DNA of 25,213 nucleotides from CAKSEI01 sp964403505. GTDB taxonomy: Bacteria; Bacillota; Clostridia; Oscillospirales; CAG-272. This document shows, one piece after another, positions 5,898 to 14,565 of the stretch; positions within the stretch are counted from its first letter, which is position 1, and every line of letters begins with the position of its first letter. The position numbers and the translations under genes are program-made. The stretch lies in NCBI GenBank assembly GCA_964403505.1, contig CAYOFP010000024.1:1-25213 (forward strand), read 5' to 3'. The notes below the pieces were generated by a model, which was not told the DNA's origin, did no database searches, and was given only the letters and a program-made list of their open reading frames with translations.

Positions 5898-8099
5898 ATG
5901 AAGATATTAATGACGACCATGTCGCTCGGTATAGGCGGCGCAGAAACGCATATAGCTGAGTTATCAAAGGCACTTTGCGGGATGGGGCACGAGGTTACTG
6001 TCGCATCAGGCGGCGGAGTCTTTGTCGAGAGCCTTGAGCGTGCCGGGGTAAAGCACGTTACCATGCCCCTTTACTCCAAAAAACCGTGTGATGTGATCCG
6101 GTGCTACCGGGGTTTAAAAAAGCTTATCGCCGAAGAGCGTTTTGACGTAGTACATGCGCATGCGCGCATCCCTGCCGCCATCTGCGGCGTACTCTCAAAG
6201 CGCATGGGTTTCCGCTTTGCTACCACTGCGCACTATAATTTCAACGTTTCTCCCATCTGGCGGTTGGCGAGCAACTGGGGGGAGAAATCCCTTGCGGTCA
6301 GTTATGACTTAAAAGAATATTTAATTAAAAACTACGGTGTGCCATCGGATAATATCTCGCTGACGGTCAACGGTATCGATATCGACCGCTTTTGTGCGGA
6401 TGCTCCGCACGACGAGATCGTAAAAGAGTTTGATCTGCCGGAGAGCGAGCACCGGGTGCTGTATGTATCACGTCTCGACCGCTCCTGCGTACAGGCGGGT
6501 TTTGATCTGATCGAAGCGACGAGACAGCTCGCACCGCGCTATCCCGACATGACGGTCGTGATGGTCGGCGCAGGCGATGTACAGGAGCGTGTGCGTGAGA
6601 TGGCGGAAGAGGTCAACCGTGCTTTAGGCAGAAAGGCGATCGTCCTCGCTGGTGCGAGAACCGATATCGACCGCTTCTGCGGATGGGCGAATTACTTTGT
6701 CGGCGTGTCCCGTTCGGCGCTTGAGGCAATGAGCGCAGGCTGTCCGACAGTCCTCGCAGGAGCGCAGGGCTCGCTCGGCATTTTCCGTGAAGAGACACTT
6801 GCCCGTGCGCTTGATACTAATTTTACCTGTCGCGGCTACCCCCTGATGGACGGCGGGGCGATCGCCGACGCACTTGCTGAACTTTTTGAGATGAGCGAAG
6901 AGGAGCGCACCGGCATGGGTGCGTACAACCGTGCGACCGTTGCAAAGCACTACTCCATCGCACGCATGGCGCAGGATGCGGAAGCGGTCTACCGCTCGCT
7001 TTCGCCGTATGAACGCTATCAGCGGGGCGAATACCTGCTCAGCGGATATTACGGTTACGGTAATACAGGTGATGACTCTCTTTTGCAGGTCATTATCTCT
7101 CAAATAAAGGAGAGCGATCCTGATGCGAAGATTACCGTCCTTGCAAACTCGCCGAAGCATGTGGAGAGAGCTACCTGCACAAGGTGCATTGACAGATTCA
7201 ATATTTTTAAGGTACGTTCAGAGCTGAAGGGCGCAAAGGTGCTGATATACGGCGGCGGAAGCCTGCTTCAATCGGCGACCTCTTCGCGATCCCTTGTGTA
7301 TTACTGCTATATTCTCCGAATGGCACAGAAAATGGGGGTAAAGACGATGCTTTACGCCAACGGAATCGGTCCTTTCCGCTCGAAAAAGGACGAGCGCCGT
7401 GCGAAAAAGGTGCTCGATAAGATCGACTGTATCACTCTGCGTGACAAGGCGTCTTTTGAAACACTCAAAAATATCGGTGTGGACAACAGTAATATTTATC
7501 AGGCATCCGACGCAGCATTCGGCAATATCAAGGGCGATGCAGGTTGGTGCGCTCATATTCTCGCATGTGCAGGGCTCGAGCCCGGGCAGAAATATTTCGC
7601 CGTATCTGCGAGAAAATTCAAGGATATAGATGCCGATTTTGTAAATAAACTCGCCCGATCCTGCAATGAGATCGCAGAGAAATATTCCCTGCGTCCTATC
7701 TTCATTTCCATGCAGGAAAAACGTGACCTTGCCCTGTGCGAGGCGCTGTGCGAGAGAACAAACGGCGTATGCATAAAAGGTCTGTCTCCGAGCGAGGTGC
7801 ATACCGTCATTGCAGGGGCGCAGGCGGTCGTTGGAATGCGGCTTCACCTGCTCATTTATGCAGCCTCCTGTGCCGTTCCAGTCGTTGGCATCTCGTATGA
7901 CCCGAAGGTCGATGCACTGTTTCGGGAGCTCGAGAGCGATCGCTTGATCTATGCATCGAACGTAGACTCAGACCGGCTGTGCGCAATGTTCGACCTGGCA
8001 ATAGACGAAGACCGTGACAAGCTCGAACAGACGGCGGCGAGACTCGGGGAAAAATCTCTTATCAGCATCGAGAAACTAAAGGAACTCATAAAAGAATAA
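5898..8099 (+). CDS. csaB: GT4 glycosyltransferase-CsaB polysaccharide pyruvyltransferase fusion
   Basis: A 733-aa two-domain protein. Residues 1-366 are a GT-B/GT4 glycosyltransferase (GGAETH at 13-18, HAHAR, VNGIDIDRF, VSRSALEAMSAG at 270-281). Residues about 379-733 are a CsaB-type pyruvyltransferase (GYYGYGNTGDD at 383-393, YGGGSLL, GIGPF, GMRLHLLIYA at 646-655, ISYDPKV). CsaB transfers pyruvate from PEP to an N-acetylhexosamine of secondary cell-wall polymers, creating the ketal that SLH domains bind. The GT4 half keeps the second Glu of the EX7E motif (E276), but V268 stands at the first position. The start is the first ATG of a canonical GT4 N-terminus, although AGGAG (5879-5883) lies an unusual 14 bases away. 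The stop codon abuts the next ATG. Confidence 0.9.
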   Translation: MKILMTTMSLGIGGAETHIAELSKALCGMGHEVTVASGGGVFVESLERAGVKHVTMPLYSKKPCDVIRCYRGLKKLIAEERFDVVHAHARIPAAICGVLSKRMGFRFATTAHYNFNVSPIWRLASNWGEKSLAVSYDLKEYLIKNYGVPSDNISLTVNGIDIDRFCADAPHDEIVKEFDLPESEHRVLYVSRLDRSCVQAGFDLIEATRQLAPRYPDMTVVMVGAGDVQERVREMAEEVNRALGRKAIVLAGARTDIDRFCGWANYFVGVSRSALEAMSAGCPTVLAGAQGSLGIFREETLARALDTNFTCRGYPLMDGGAIADALAELFEMSEEERTGMGAYNRATVAKHYSIARMAQDAEAVYRSLSPYERYQRGEYLLSGYYGYGNTGDDSLLQVIISQIKESDPDAKITVLANSPKHVERATCTRCIDRFNIFKVRSELKGAKVLIYGGGSLLQSATSSRSLVYYCYILRMAQKMGVKTMLYANGIGPFRSKKDERRAKKVLDKIDCITLRDKASFETLKNIGVDNSNIYQASDAAFGNIKGDAGWCAHILACAGLEPGQKYFAVSARKFKDIDADFVNKLARSCNEIAEKYSLRPIFISMQEKRDLALCEALCERTNGVCIKGLSPSEVHTVIAGAQAVVGMRLHLLIYAASCAVPVVGISYDPKVDALFRELESDRLIYASNVDSDRLCAMFDLAIDEDRDKLEQTAARLGEKSLISIEKLKELIKE

Positions 8100-9401
8100 A
8101 TGAATACATTCGCACTATCCTCTTTTTTTACCGAATTATTTGCAAGTTCGGGTGATAATACGGCCGCATACACAGTATTCCGTGATCTGACGATCATAAT
8201 CGTCGCTGCCAAGCTCTGCGGCATGCTTGCGCAAAAATTGCGTGCGCCCGCCGTCGTCGGTCAGATAGTGGCAGGTCTCATCATAGGACCTTGCCTTTTT
8301 GATCTCGTTGGTTTCGAGGGCGATCCAAACGGCGTCTTTATTACAAAAATGGCGGAGATCGGCGTGGTCCTGCTCATGTTCTCTGCCGGACTCGGCACAG
8401 ACTTAAAAGAGCTTGCCAGAACAGGCTTTAAGGCGACGCTCATCGCCTGCTTCGGTGTTTTGGTGCCGCTTGTCGGCGGTACGGTCATGTTTATGTGTTT
8501 TTACGGCTTTTCGCCCGTCGGTACGATCGGGTTTTACAAGGCGGCTTTCATAGGCTGCATTATGACCGCTACCTCAGTATCCATAACCGTTGCTGCACTA
8601 AAGGAGATGGGGCATCTCAAGGGCACTGTCGGCACGACGATCATGTCGGCCGCTATTATTGACGACGTTATCGGTATTATGGTATTTACTTTTGTGATCA
8701 GTCTCACCGATTCGGCGACAAACCCGCTCGTCATCGTTGTGAAAACAGGACTTTTCTTTGTGTTTGCGGTCGTCGCAGGGATTGTTATCTATAAGGTGTT
8801 CAAGGCTGTGGATAAAAAATATCCGCACAGCCGCCGTGTGCCTATTGCCGGCCTCGCACTGTGCTTCGGATTTGCCTATACGGCAGAACGTGTTTTCGGT
8901 ATTGCCGATATTACAGGTGCGTATGTCGCAGGCATTATCCTATGCTCTCTCGACGATTCCGGCTATATCGAGCGGAAAATGGATATCAATTCCTATATGC
9001 TCTTTGGTCCTGTTTTCTTCGCCTCTATCGGACTGAAAACAGATGTCTCGGATTTTGATGGGGGACTCGTCTGGTTTTGCGTAGCATTTGTTATCGTTGC
9101 ACTGCTTACAAAGATCATCGGCTGCGGTCTGATATCAAAGGCGCTTCGCTTTAGTGTCCCCGATTCGGCGAAGATCGGCATCGGTATGATGACGAGAGGC
9201 GAGGTCGCCCTTGTCGTTGCGCAGAAGGGCCTCAACGCAGGCCTCGTCGAGAGTAAATTCTTTACCGCCGTGATCCTTTTGATTATCGTCTCATCTATTA
9301 TCGTCCCCATAATCCTGAAAGAACTGTACGCAAAATGGCCCGACGGTGATTATAAGCAGTCTGCCGGACCGGTGTTTCGATGGAGAAAACTTTTTAGATA
9401 A
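8100..9401 (+). CDS. CPA2-family cation/proton antiporter
   Basis: Polytopic membrane protein (433 aa, about 12 hydrophobic segments) of the monovalent cation:proton antiporter-2 (Kef/NapA-like) superfamily. Diagnostic motifs are GQIVAGLIIGP (about 54-64), TATSVSIT in the unwound helix (156-163), the ion-binding pair D188-D189 in IIDDVIGI, and RGEVALVVAQKG near the C-terminus. The Asp-Asp pair is the signature of electrogenic Na+/H+ exchangers rather than K+ Kef channels, so Na+/H+ exchange is the best guess. There is no C-terminal KTN/RCK domain. The ATG follows the csaB stop directly (TAAATG), which implies coupled translation. A strong terminator follows at 9453-9482. Confidence 0.9.
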   Translation: MNTFALSSFFTELFASSGDNTAAYTVFRDLTIIIVAAKLCGMLAQKLRAPAVVGQIVAGLIIGPCLFDLVGFEGDPNGVFITKMAEIGVVLLMFSAGLGTDLKELARTGFKATLIACFGVLVPLVGGTVMFMCFYGFSPVGTIGFYKAAFIGCIMTATSVSITVAALKEMGHLKGTVGTTIMSAAIIDDVIGIMVFTFVISLTDSATNPLVIVVKTGLFFVFAVVAGIVIYKVFKAVDKKYPHSRRVPIAGLALCFGFAYTAERVFGIADITGAYVAGIILCSLDDSGYIERKMDINSYMLFGPVFFASIGLKTDVSDFDGGLVWFCVAFVIVALLTKIIGCGLISKALRFSVPDSAKIGIGMMTRGEVALVVAQKGLNAGLVESKFFTAVILLIIVSSIIVPIILKELYAKWPDGDYKQSAGPVFRWRKLFR

Positions 9402-9404
9402 AAA

Positions 9405-9492
9405 ATTTTCCCTTCATCCCTTTCAAAAACTTTTATTAGGGTGTGAAAAGATAAAACGGTATCATATGGATACCGTTTTTTTGATATAATTA
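9405..9492 (+). repeat. Left copy of direct repeat flanking the capsule locus
   Basis: Homologous and co-oriented with 25101-25179. Shared blocks are CCCTTTCAAAAACTTT, then TGTGAAAAGATAAAACGG followed by T/C-ATC, then TTTTTGATAT. This copy contains a complete terminator hairpin between the second and third blocks, which the right copy lacks; the right copy has about 10 extra bases between the first and second. The first block, read on the minus strand, also belongs to the dispersed hairpin family seen at 1281-1310. Confidence 0.7.
9453..9482 (+). terminator. Terminator of the serS-csaB-antiporter operon
   Basis: The perfect 11-bp stem AAAACGGTATC / GATACCGTTTT with an ATATG loop is followed by a run of seven T in total. 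The complementary A-run means it may also stop minus-strand transcription arriving from the capsule operon. Confidence 0.9.
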
Positions 9493-9498
9493 TATCTT

Positions 9499-9574
9499 TG
9501 TCGCCAATGACTTTTCCCCTTTGAGGTTTTTGTAGGGGGTGAGGGGGACACTTTTTTCAAAAAGTGTCCCCCTC
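9499..9574. repeat. Dispersed hairpin repeat (copy B)
   Basis: Homologous to 1265-1343, starting from a shared TGTCGCC and ending in a perfect 16-bp stem at 9541-9556/9559-9574 (GAGGGGGACACTTTTT and complement). Against copy A, two stem positions differ and both changes are compensated on the opposite arm, which indicates selection or a copying constraint on the hairpin. It separates two convergent operons, 11 bases past the capG stop. Confidence 0.75.
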
Positions 9575-9585
9575 ATAAAAATCTC

Positions 9586-10770
9586 TCAATACTTACGCCA
9601 GACCATTTTGTCTACGATGCCGGTGTAGGACTGAATGATCTTTACTACTTTAGTGGAGACGTTTTCCTCTGTGTAGTCGGGAACGGGGATTCCGTGGTTG
9701 CCGGATGCTGTCAGGTCGACGGCACACGAGACTGCCTGCAGGAGGTTCTTTTCGTCAATTCCTGCGAGGACGAAGCACGCCTTGTCGAGGGCTTCGGGGC
9801 GTTCGGTCGAGGTGCGTATGCACACCGCAGGGAACGGGTGTCCCACTGAGGTAAAAAAGCTCGCCTCCTCGGGCAGAGTGCCGCTGTCGGAAACGACGGC
9901 AAATGCGTTCATTTGCAGTTTGTTGTAGTCGTGAAAGCCGAGCGGCTCGTGCGCAATGACACGCTCATCGAGCTTAAAGCCCGTTGCTTCTAAACGCTTT
10001 TTAGAGCGTGGATGGCAGGAGTATAAGATCGGCATGTCGTATTTCTGCGCTAATTTGTTGATTGCCGTGAAAAGCGAGAGAAAATTCTTCTCTGTATCGA
10101 TATTTTCCTCACGATGTGCCGAGAGGAGAATGTATTTCTTCTTTTCGAGACCGAGCTTTTCAAGTATATCGGATGCCTCGATATCGGCGAGATTCTCGTG
10201 CAACACCTCTGCCATCGGCGAGCCCGTGACATAGGTGCGCTCTTTCGGAAGTCCGCAGTCGGCAAGATACCTGCGTGCATGCTCGGAATATGCCAGATTC
10301 ACATCCGAGATGATATCCACGATGCGGCGATTGGTCTCCTCGGGCAGACACTCGTCCTTGCAACGGTTGCCGGCTTCCATATGGAAGATCGGTATGTGCA
10401 GTCTCTTTGCCGATATGGCGGACAGGCAGGAGTTCGTATCGCCTAAGATAAGAAGTGCGTCCGGCTTTATCTGCGACATGAGCTTGTACGAGCAGTTTAT
10501 GATATTTCCCACCGTCTCGCCGAGGTCGTCGCCGACGGCGTCCATATAAACCTCGGGCGCATCGAGTCCGAGATCCCGGAAAAATACACCGTTCAGATTA
10601 TAATCATAGTTTTGCCCGGTATGAGCGAGTATGCAGTCGAAATACTTGCGGCATTTCTTTATGACTGCGCCGAGACGAATAATCTCGGGGCGTGTGCCCA
10701 CGATAATGAGCAGCTTCAGCCTGCCGTCGTCCTTAAAACGAACGTCGGAATAGTCGGTTTTTATCTCCAT
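9586..10770 (-). CDS. capG: UDP-N-acetyl-L-fucosamine synthase (WecB-like C2-epimerase)
   Basis: Non-hydrolysing UDP-HexNAc 2-epimerase fold, 394 aa. Motifs are VGTRPEIIRLGAVIKK (about 24-39), HTGQNYD, LGDTNSCLSA, the HMEAGNRCKDECLPEETNRR segment with the two acidic residues expected in the active site, SAHREENID and SDSGTLPEEA. By itself this could be a UDP-GlcNAc/ManNAc epimerase. Lying directly after capE and capF, it is better called CapG/FnlC, which converts UDP-2-acetamido-2,6-dideoxy-L-talose to UDP-L-FucNAc, the last step of that pathway. The ATG follows the capF stop with no gap (TAAATG). It is the last gene of the minus-strand operon. Confidence 0.9.
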   Translation of the reverse strand: MEIKTDYSDVRFKDDGRLKLLIIVGTRPEIIRLGAVIKKCRKYFDCILAHTGQNYDYNLNGVFFRDLGLDAPEVYMDAVGDDLGETVGNIINCSYKLMSQIKPDALLILGDTNSCLSAISAKRLHIPIFHMEAGNRCKDECLPEETNRRIVDIISDVNLAYSEHARRYLADCGLPKERTYVTGSPMAEVLHENLADIEASDILEKLGLEKKKYILLSAHREENIDTEKNFLSLFTAINKLAQKYDMPILYSCHPRSKKRLEATGFKLDERVIAHEPLGFHDYNKLQMNAFAVVSDSGTLPEEASFFTSVGHPFPAVCIRTSTERPEALDKACFVLAGIDEKNLLQAVSCAVDLTASGNHGIPVPDYTEENVSTKVVKIIQSYTGIVDKMVWRKY

Positions 10771-11994
10771 TTATTTATCCACCACCTTTTCGCCGAATGT
10801 GTCGGGACGGTTCGGGTCAAAGGCTTCGTTTGCCCACATGACCGTCACAAGATCCTGCGTTTCTGAGAGATTGATGATATTATGCGTGTAACCGGGGAGC
10901 ATATGGATCGCCTCGATCTTGTCGCCCGAGACTTCAAATTCAATGATCTCGTTCGTGCCGAGCTTGCGCTCACAAATGAGACCGTGTCCTGACACGACAA
11001 TGAAAAATTCCCACTTTGTATGGTGCCAGTGCTCGCCCTTTGTAATGCCCGGACGGCTGATATTGACCGAGACCTGACCGCAGGATGCGGTTTTTAATAA
11101 CTCAGTAAAGCTCCCGCGCTCGTCAACATTCATTTTTAGCGCAAATGATGCTTTCTCCTTCGGGAGATAGGATAGATATGTCGAATAAAGCTTTTTGGCG
11201 AACGAGCCGTTGGGTATCTCGGGTATCATTAGAGTCTGCGGCTGGGCTTTAAATGACTCAAGCAGACAGGCGATCTCGCCGAGCGTCACCCTGTGGGTCA
11301 CCGGGCAGTAGCAGTAGCGCCCGTTTTCGGACGGCACGGGGGTAAGAGCATCATACTCGCACCGCTTTTCCTTGCTGTTAAGTGAAGCGAGCATCTCTTC
11401 GATGAGGTCATCAATATATAGAAGCTCTAATTCTGTCGAGCGGTTGTTTACCGTGATCGGCAGGTCGTGCGCCGTGTTGTGACAGAATGTTGCGACAGCG
11501 GAATTATAGTTCGGTCTACACCATTTGCCAAATAAATTCGGGAAACGGTAGACAAGCACCTTTGCACCGGTGGATGCTGAATATTCAAAGAAAAGCTCCT
11601 CGCCTGCGAGCTTCGATCTTCCGTAATCTGACTCACCGTATCTGCCGATGAGGGTCGCCTGGATGGAGGAGGAGAGCATGACCGGGCAGGTGTTGCCGTG
11701 CCGTTTGAGAGCATCGAGCAGTTTGGAGGCAAAGCCGAAATTTCCTTGCATAAACTCGCTCTGCTCCTTTGGGCGGTTGATGCCTGCAAGGTTGAAAACA
11801 AAATCGCAGTCACGGCATGCCGCATCGAGCTCATCCTCGGTATTGTCGATATCGTATGAGACTACCTGAAGATCGGAGCAGTCGTCAAGTCCCTCTATCT
11901 TATGGACTCTGTCTTTTCCGTTTTTAATGCAAAGCAGACTTTCGACCAGATTCTTGCCGACAAACCCTTTCGCACCCGTTACGAGGATCTTCAT
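10771..11994 (-). CDS. capF: CapF-type bifunctional UDP-sugar epimerase/reductase (SDR plus cupin)
   Basis: Second enzyme of UDP-L-FucNAc synthesis (CapF/FnlB/WbjC): a C-terminal cupin 3-epimerises, and an N-terminal NADPH-dependent SDR reduces the 4-keto group. The 407-aa protein begins MKILVTGAKGFVGKNL (GxxGxxG Rossmann motif), has the SDR pair Y124-x3-K128 (YGRSK) and a C-terminal cupin (about 290-400) with metal-ligand candidates in GEHWHHTKWE (H322, H324/H325) and H371 in PGYTHNI. The length and two-domain plan match S. aureus CapF. The start overlaps the capE stop by four bases (ATGA), typical of coupled translation. Confidence 0.95.
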   Translation of the reverse strand: MKILVTGAKGFVGKNLVESLLCIKNGKDRVHKIEGLDDCSDLQVVSYDIDNTEDELDAACRDCDFVFNLAGINRPKEQSEFMQGNFGFASKLLDALKRHGNTCPVMLSSSIQATLIGRYGESDYGRSKLAGEELFFEYSASTGAKVLVYRFPNLFGKWCRPNYNSAVATFCHNTAHDLPITVNNRSTELELLYIDDLIEEMLASLNSKEKRCEYDALTPVPSENGRYCYCPVTHRVTLGEIACLLESFKAQPQTLMIPEIPNGSFAKKLYSTYLSYLPKEKASFALKMNVDERGSFTELLKTASCGQVSVNISRPGITKGEHWHHTKWEFFIVVSGHGLICERKLGTNEIIEFEVSGDKIEAIHMLPGYTHNIINLSETQDLVTVMWANEAFDPNRPDTFGEKVVDK

Positions 11995-13031
11995 TCTGCG
12001 AGCTCCTCTTGGATATAGGAAAGAGAAGCGATCTTTTCTTTTGTCTGTGCGACGCTCAATAGCTCAGTGTTATTTGAATTGAATTCAGTGAGGGTGTTGC
12101 GCTCAGTATTTCCATCCTTAAAATACTTATCGTAATTCAGTCCCCGGTTGTCCGCAGGCACACGGTAGAAATCGCCGAGGTCAATGGCATTTGCGCATTC
12201 CTCGTTTGTGAGAAGCGTCTCATACATCTTCTCGCCGTGGCGAATGCCGATGATTTTTATCTCTGATTTGTTTTCACGGTCGAAAAGCTCAAGGACCGCT
12301 TTTGCCTGCGTCTCAATCGTGCAAGCAGGTGCTTTCTGAACGAGGATGTCGCCGCTCTCTCCGTGCTCAAAAGCGAACAGCACGAGGTCGACCGCCTCGT
12401 CGAGCGACATGATAAATCTCGTCATGGTCGGGTCGGTTATCGTCACCGGCTCGCCTTTTCTTATCTGGTCGATCCACAGAGGTATGACCGAGCCACGTGA
12501 GCACATGACGTTGCCGTAACGGGTACAGCATATTTTCGTTTTTTCAGGGTCGACGGTGCGTGATTTTGCGATGATGACCTTTTCCATCATGGCTTTTGAC
12601 GTGCCCATAGCGTTCACGGGATACGCCGCCTTATCGGTGGAAAGGCAGACAACATTTTTGACTCCTGCATCAATTGCCGCCGTGAGTACATTTTCCGTTC
12701 CAATGACGTTTGTGCGTACCGCCTCCATCGGGAAAAACTCGCAGGAGGGAACCTGCTTCAGAGCAGCGGCGTGGAAAATATAGTCGACGCCGACCATCGC
12801 CGGACGAATCGAATCGACAGAGCGCACATCGCCGATATAAAATTTTATCTTATCGGAATACTCTGGGTATTTCGCCTGATATTCGTGCCTCATGTCGTCC
12901 TGCTTTTTCTCGTCACGCGAGAAGATGCGTATCTCGCCGATGTCGGAGGTGAGAAACCGATTCAGCACGGCATTGCCGAAGCTGCCCGTACCGCCGGTGA
13001 TAAGAAGCGTTTTTCCTTTAAATATACTCAT
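11991..13031 (-). CDS. capE: UDP-GlcNAc 4,6-dehydratase/5-epimerase CapE
   Basis: First enzyme of the UDP-L-FucNAc branch (CapE/FnlA/WbjB), converting UDP-GlcNAc to a 4-keto-6-deoxy-L sugar with NADP. The 346-aa SDR has TGGTGSFG (12-19), STDKAAYPVNAMGTSK (131-146) and the RYGNVMCSRGSVIP segment. The catalytic Tyr of ordinary SDRs is Met here (M142-x3-K146), a known feature of the CapE subgroup that separates it from FlaA1/PseB-type dehydratases. The C-terminal NRGLNYDKYF region also fits CapE. It lies 13 bases after wzx and overlaps capF by four bases. Confidence 0.95.
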   Translation of the reverse strand: MSIFKGKTLLITGGTGSFGNAVLNRFLTSDIGEIRIFSRDEKKQDDMRHEYQAKYPEYSDKIKFYIGDVRSVDSIRPAMVGVDYIFHAAALKQVPSCEFFPMEAVRTNVIGTENVLTAAIDAGVKNVVCLSTDKAAYPVNAMGTSKAMMEKVIIAKSRTVDPEKTKICCTRYGNVMCSRGSVIPLWIDQIRKGEPVTITDPTMTRFIMSLDEAVDLVLFAFEHGESGDILVQKAPACTIETQAKAVLELFDRENKSEIKIIGIRHGEKMYETLLTNEECANAIDLGDFYRVPADNRGLNYDKYFKDGNTERNTLTEFNSNNTELLSVAQTKEKIASLSYIQEELAE

Positions 13032-13044
13032 GATATGAGTCTCC

Positions 13045-14553
13045 TTAATGTTTTTTTATTCTGAGTGTTGAAAGTAACAGATTTTTTTCGTATTCATTCA
13101 TGCCGAATATCCACATGGAAACGGCATATATGATACAGGTCAGTGCAATATTGACAGCGAATCCGAATACGCCGGAAAGGTGCAGCATCCTTATAAGCAT
13201 CCCTGCAACAAAGGAAACGACGATGCATGGGCCGATGCCGTTGAGCAGTCCTTTGTAATATGTTTTCAGCGAAATGCCGATCTTCTTTTTATAGATAATA
13301 TTGGCAATCAGAATATCTCCTAATATCAGCGAAATAAATGTGCCGATCGTTGCGCCCAAAAGGGGTCTCCATTTTATCAGAAGTACTGTCAGAAAAACAT
13401 TTAACACGACGATCCCGATCTTCAGAACAGACTGTTCCCGGTGTTCATTTTTTGCCCACAGAACCTGAGCGCCGATCGACTCGGTGATAATAAACAGTTG
13501 GGCTGTCATCAGAATCGAAGTAACATAGTAAGCGGCGCTGTTTTCTGCTCCTGCCCACAGGCAAATGAATTGCTCGCCGAATAACAGAAATCCGCTCCAG
13601 ATAATAGAGAGTACCATGAGGATAATCCTGCCGATGCGCACCATTTCATCGCATATTTCGGAAGGTGAGCTTCCTTTTTCGATCAATTTAACGATTCCGG
13701 GCATAAGCACCCCGTTGAATGAGCTGCCGATGGTCTGGTAATACTGAACGACCTGAAGGCCGATGCCGTATACGGCGATAATTGCCGCAGAGGAGGGAAC
13801 GATCGCTCCGAGCAGGATCTGATCGGCTGACGAATTGATCTGCGTGGCGATCATTTGCAATAGAATAAACGATGAGTAGGAAACGATCCCCTTGACAAAA
13901 CTTGTCTCCATCCCCCTGAATTTTGGGAACAGTCTGAGCTTTAACAGGGTATATAAGATAAACAGCCCTCTGCATAGTACCGTGAGAGCAAGGTTTATCG
14001 TGACAATGCCGATACTGCCGAGTCCCATTTTCAGAGCGGCAAAGGTTAAGATGATCCGCAGCAATATTTGCAGAATAGAGCATCCCTTTGAGATAATAAA
14101 TCTTTCATGCGCAAGTATTGCATTGTTATAAGGTGCGGTGCCGAGTGTCAGCGCCGAGGTGATCATGGTGATGCTGAGCAGTTTCTGACCGAGCAGGATC
14201 TCGCTCTCGCTCAAACCCTTTGCAAATGCCACAGGGAATATCGCTACCAGGACGGTGCCGGCGACTAGGGCGATCACGGCAATAGCCGAGTAATAGATGG
14301 TTGCGACTCCCATGAATCTTTTAGCGGAATCCAGGTCGTTATTCGCACGGAATTTGGCGATAAAGCGTATGACCGCATTTCCGACGCCGAGGTCGAGTAT
14401 CATAAGATATGCATTTACATTTGCAGCGAGGGTGTATACTCCGTATTCGGCTCCCCCGAGTGTCCTTATGATAAACGGCGTCAGGAGCAGTGTCGATGCC
14501 ACTTCAAAAACCATAAGTATGTATGATAAAATTACGCCTGCTTTTCTGTTCAT
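13045..14553 (-). CDS. wzx: Wzx polysaccharide-unit flippase
   Basis: A 502-aa integral membrane protein of the polysaccharide transporter (MOP/MATE-like) superfamily, with about 14 hydrophobic segments. It moves the undecaprenyl-PP-linked repeat unit across the membrane. Family signs are the N-terminal TPFIIRTLGGAEYGVYTLA and LDLGVGNAVIRFIAKFRAN, the internal YSSFILLQMIATQINSSADQILLGA, and a second half ending in paired helices. It sits next to wzy, the usual arrangement. Wzx substrate specificity cannot be read from sequence. Base composition is more AT-rich than in capEFG. Confidence 0.92.
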   Translation of the reverse strand: MNRKAGVILSYILMVFEVASTLLLTPFIIRTLGGAEYGVYTLAANVNAYLMILDLGVGNAVIRFIAKFRANNDLDSAKRFMGVATIYYSAIAVIALVAGTVLVAIFPVAFAKGLSESEILLGQKLLSITMITSALTLGTAPYNNAILAHERFIISKGCSILQILLRIILTFAALKMGLGSIGIVTINLALTVLCRGLFILYTLLKLRLFPKFRGMETSFVKGIVSYSSFILLQMIATQINSSADQILLGAIVPSSAAIIAVYGIGLQVVQYYQTIGSSFNGVLMPGIVKLIEKGSSPSEICDEMVRIGRIILMVLSIIWSGFLLFGEQFICLWAGAENSAAYYVTSILMTAQLFIITESIGAQVLWAKNEHREQSVLKIGIVVLNVFLTVLLIKWRPLLGATIGTFISLILGDILIANIIYKKKIGISLKTYYKGLLNGIGPCIVVSFVAGMLIRMLHLSGVFGFAVNIALTCIIYAVSMWIFGMNEYEKNLLLSTLRIKKH

Positions 14554-14565
14554 TTTTGCTCTTTT

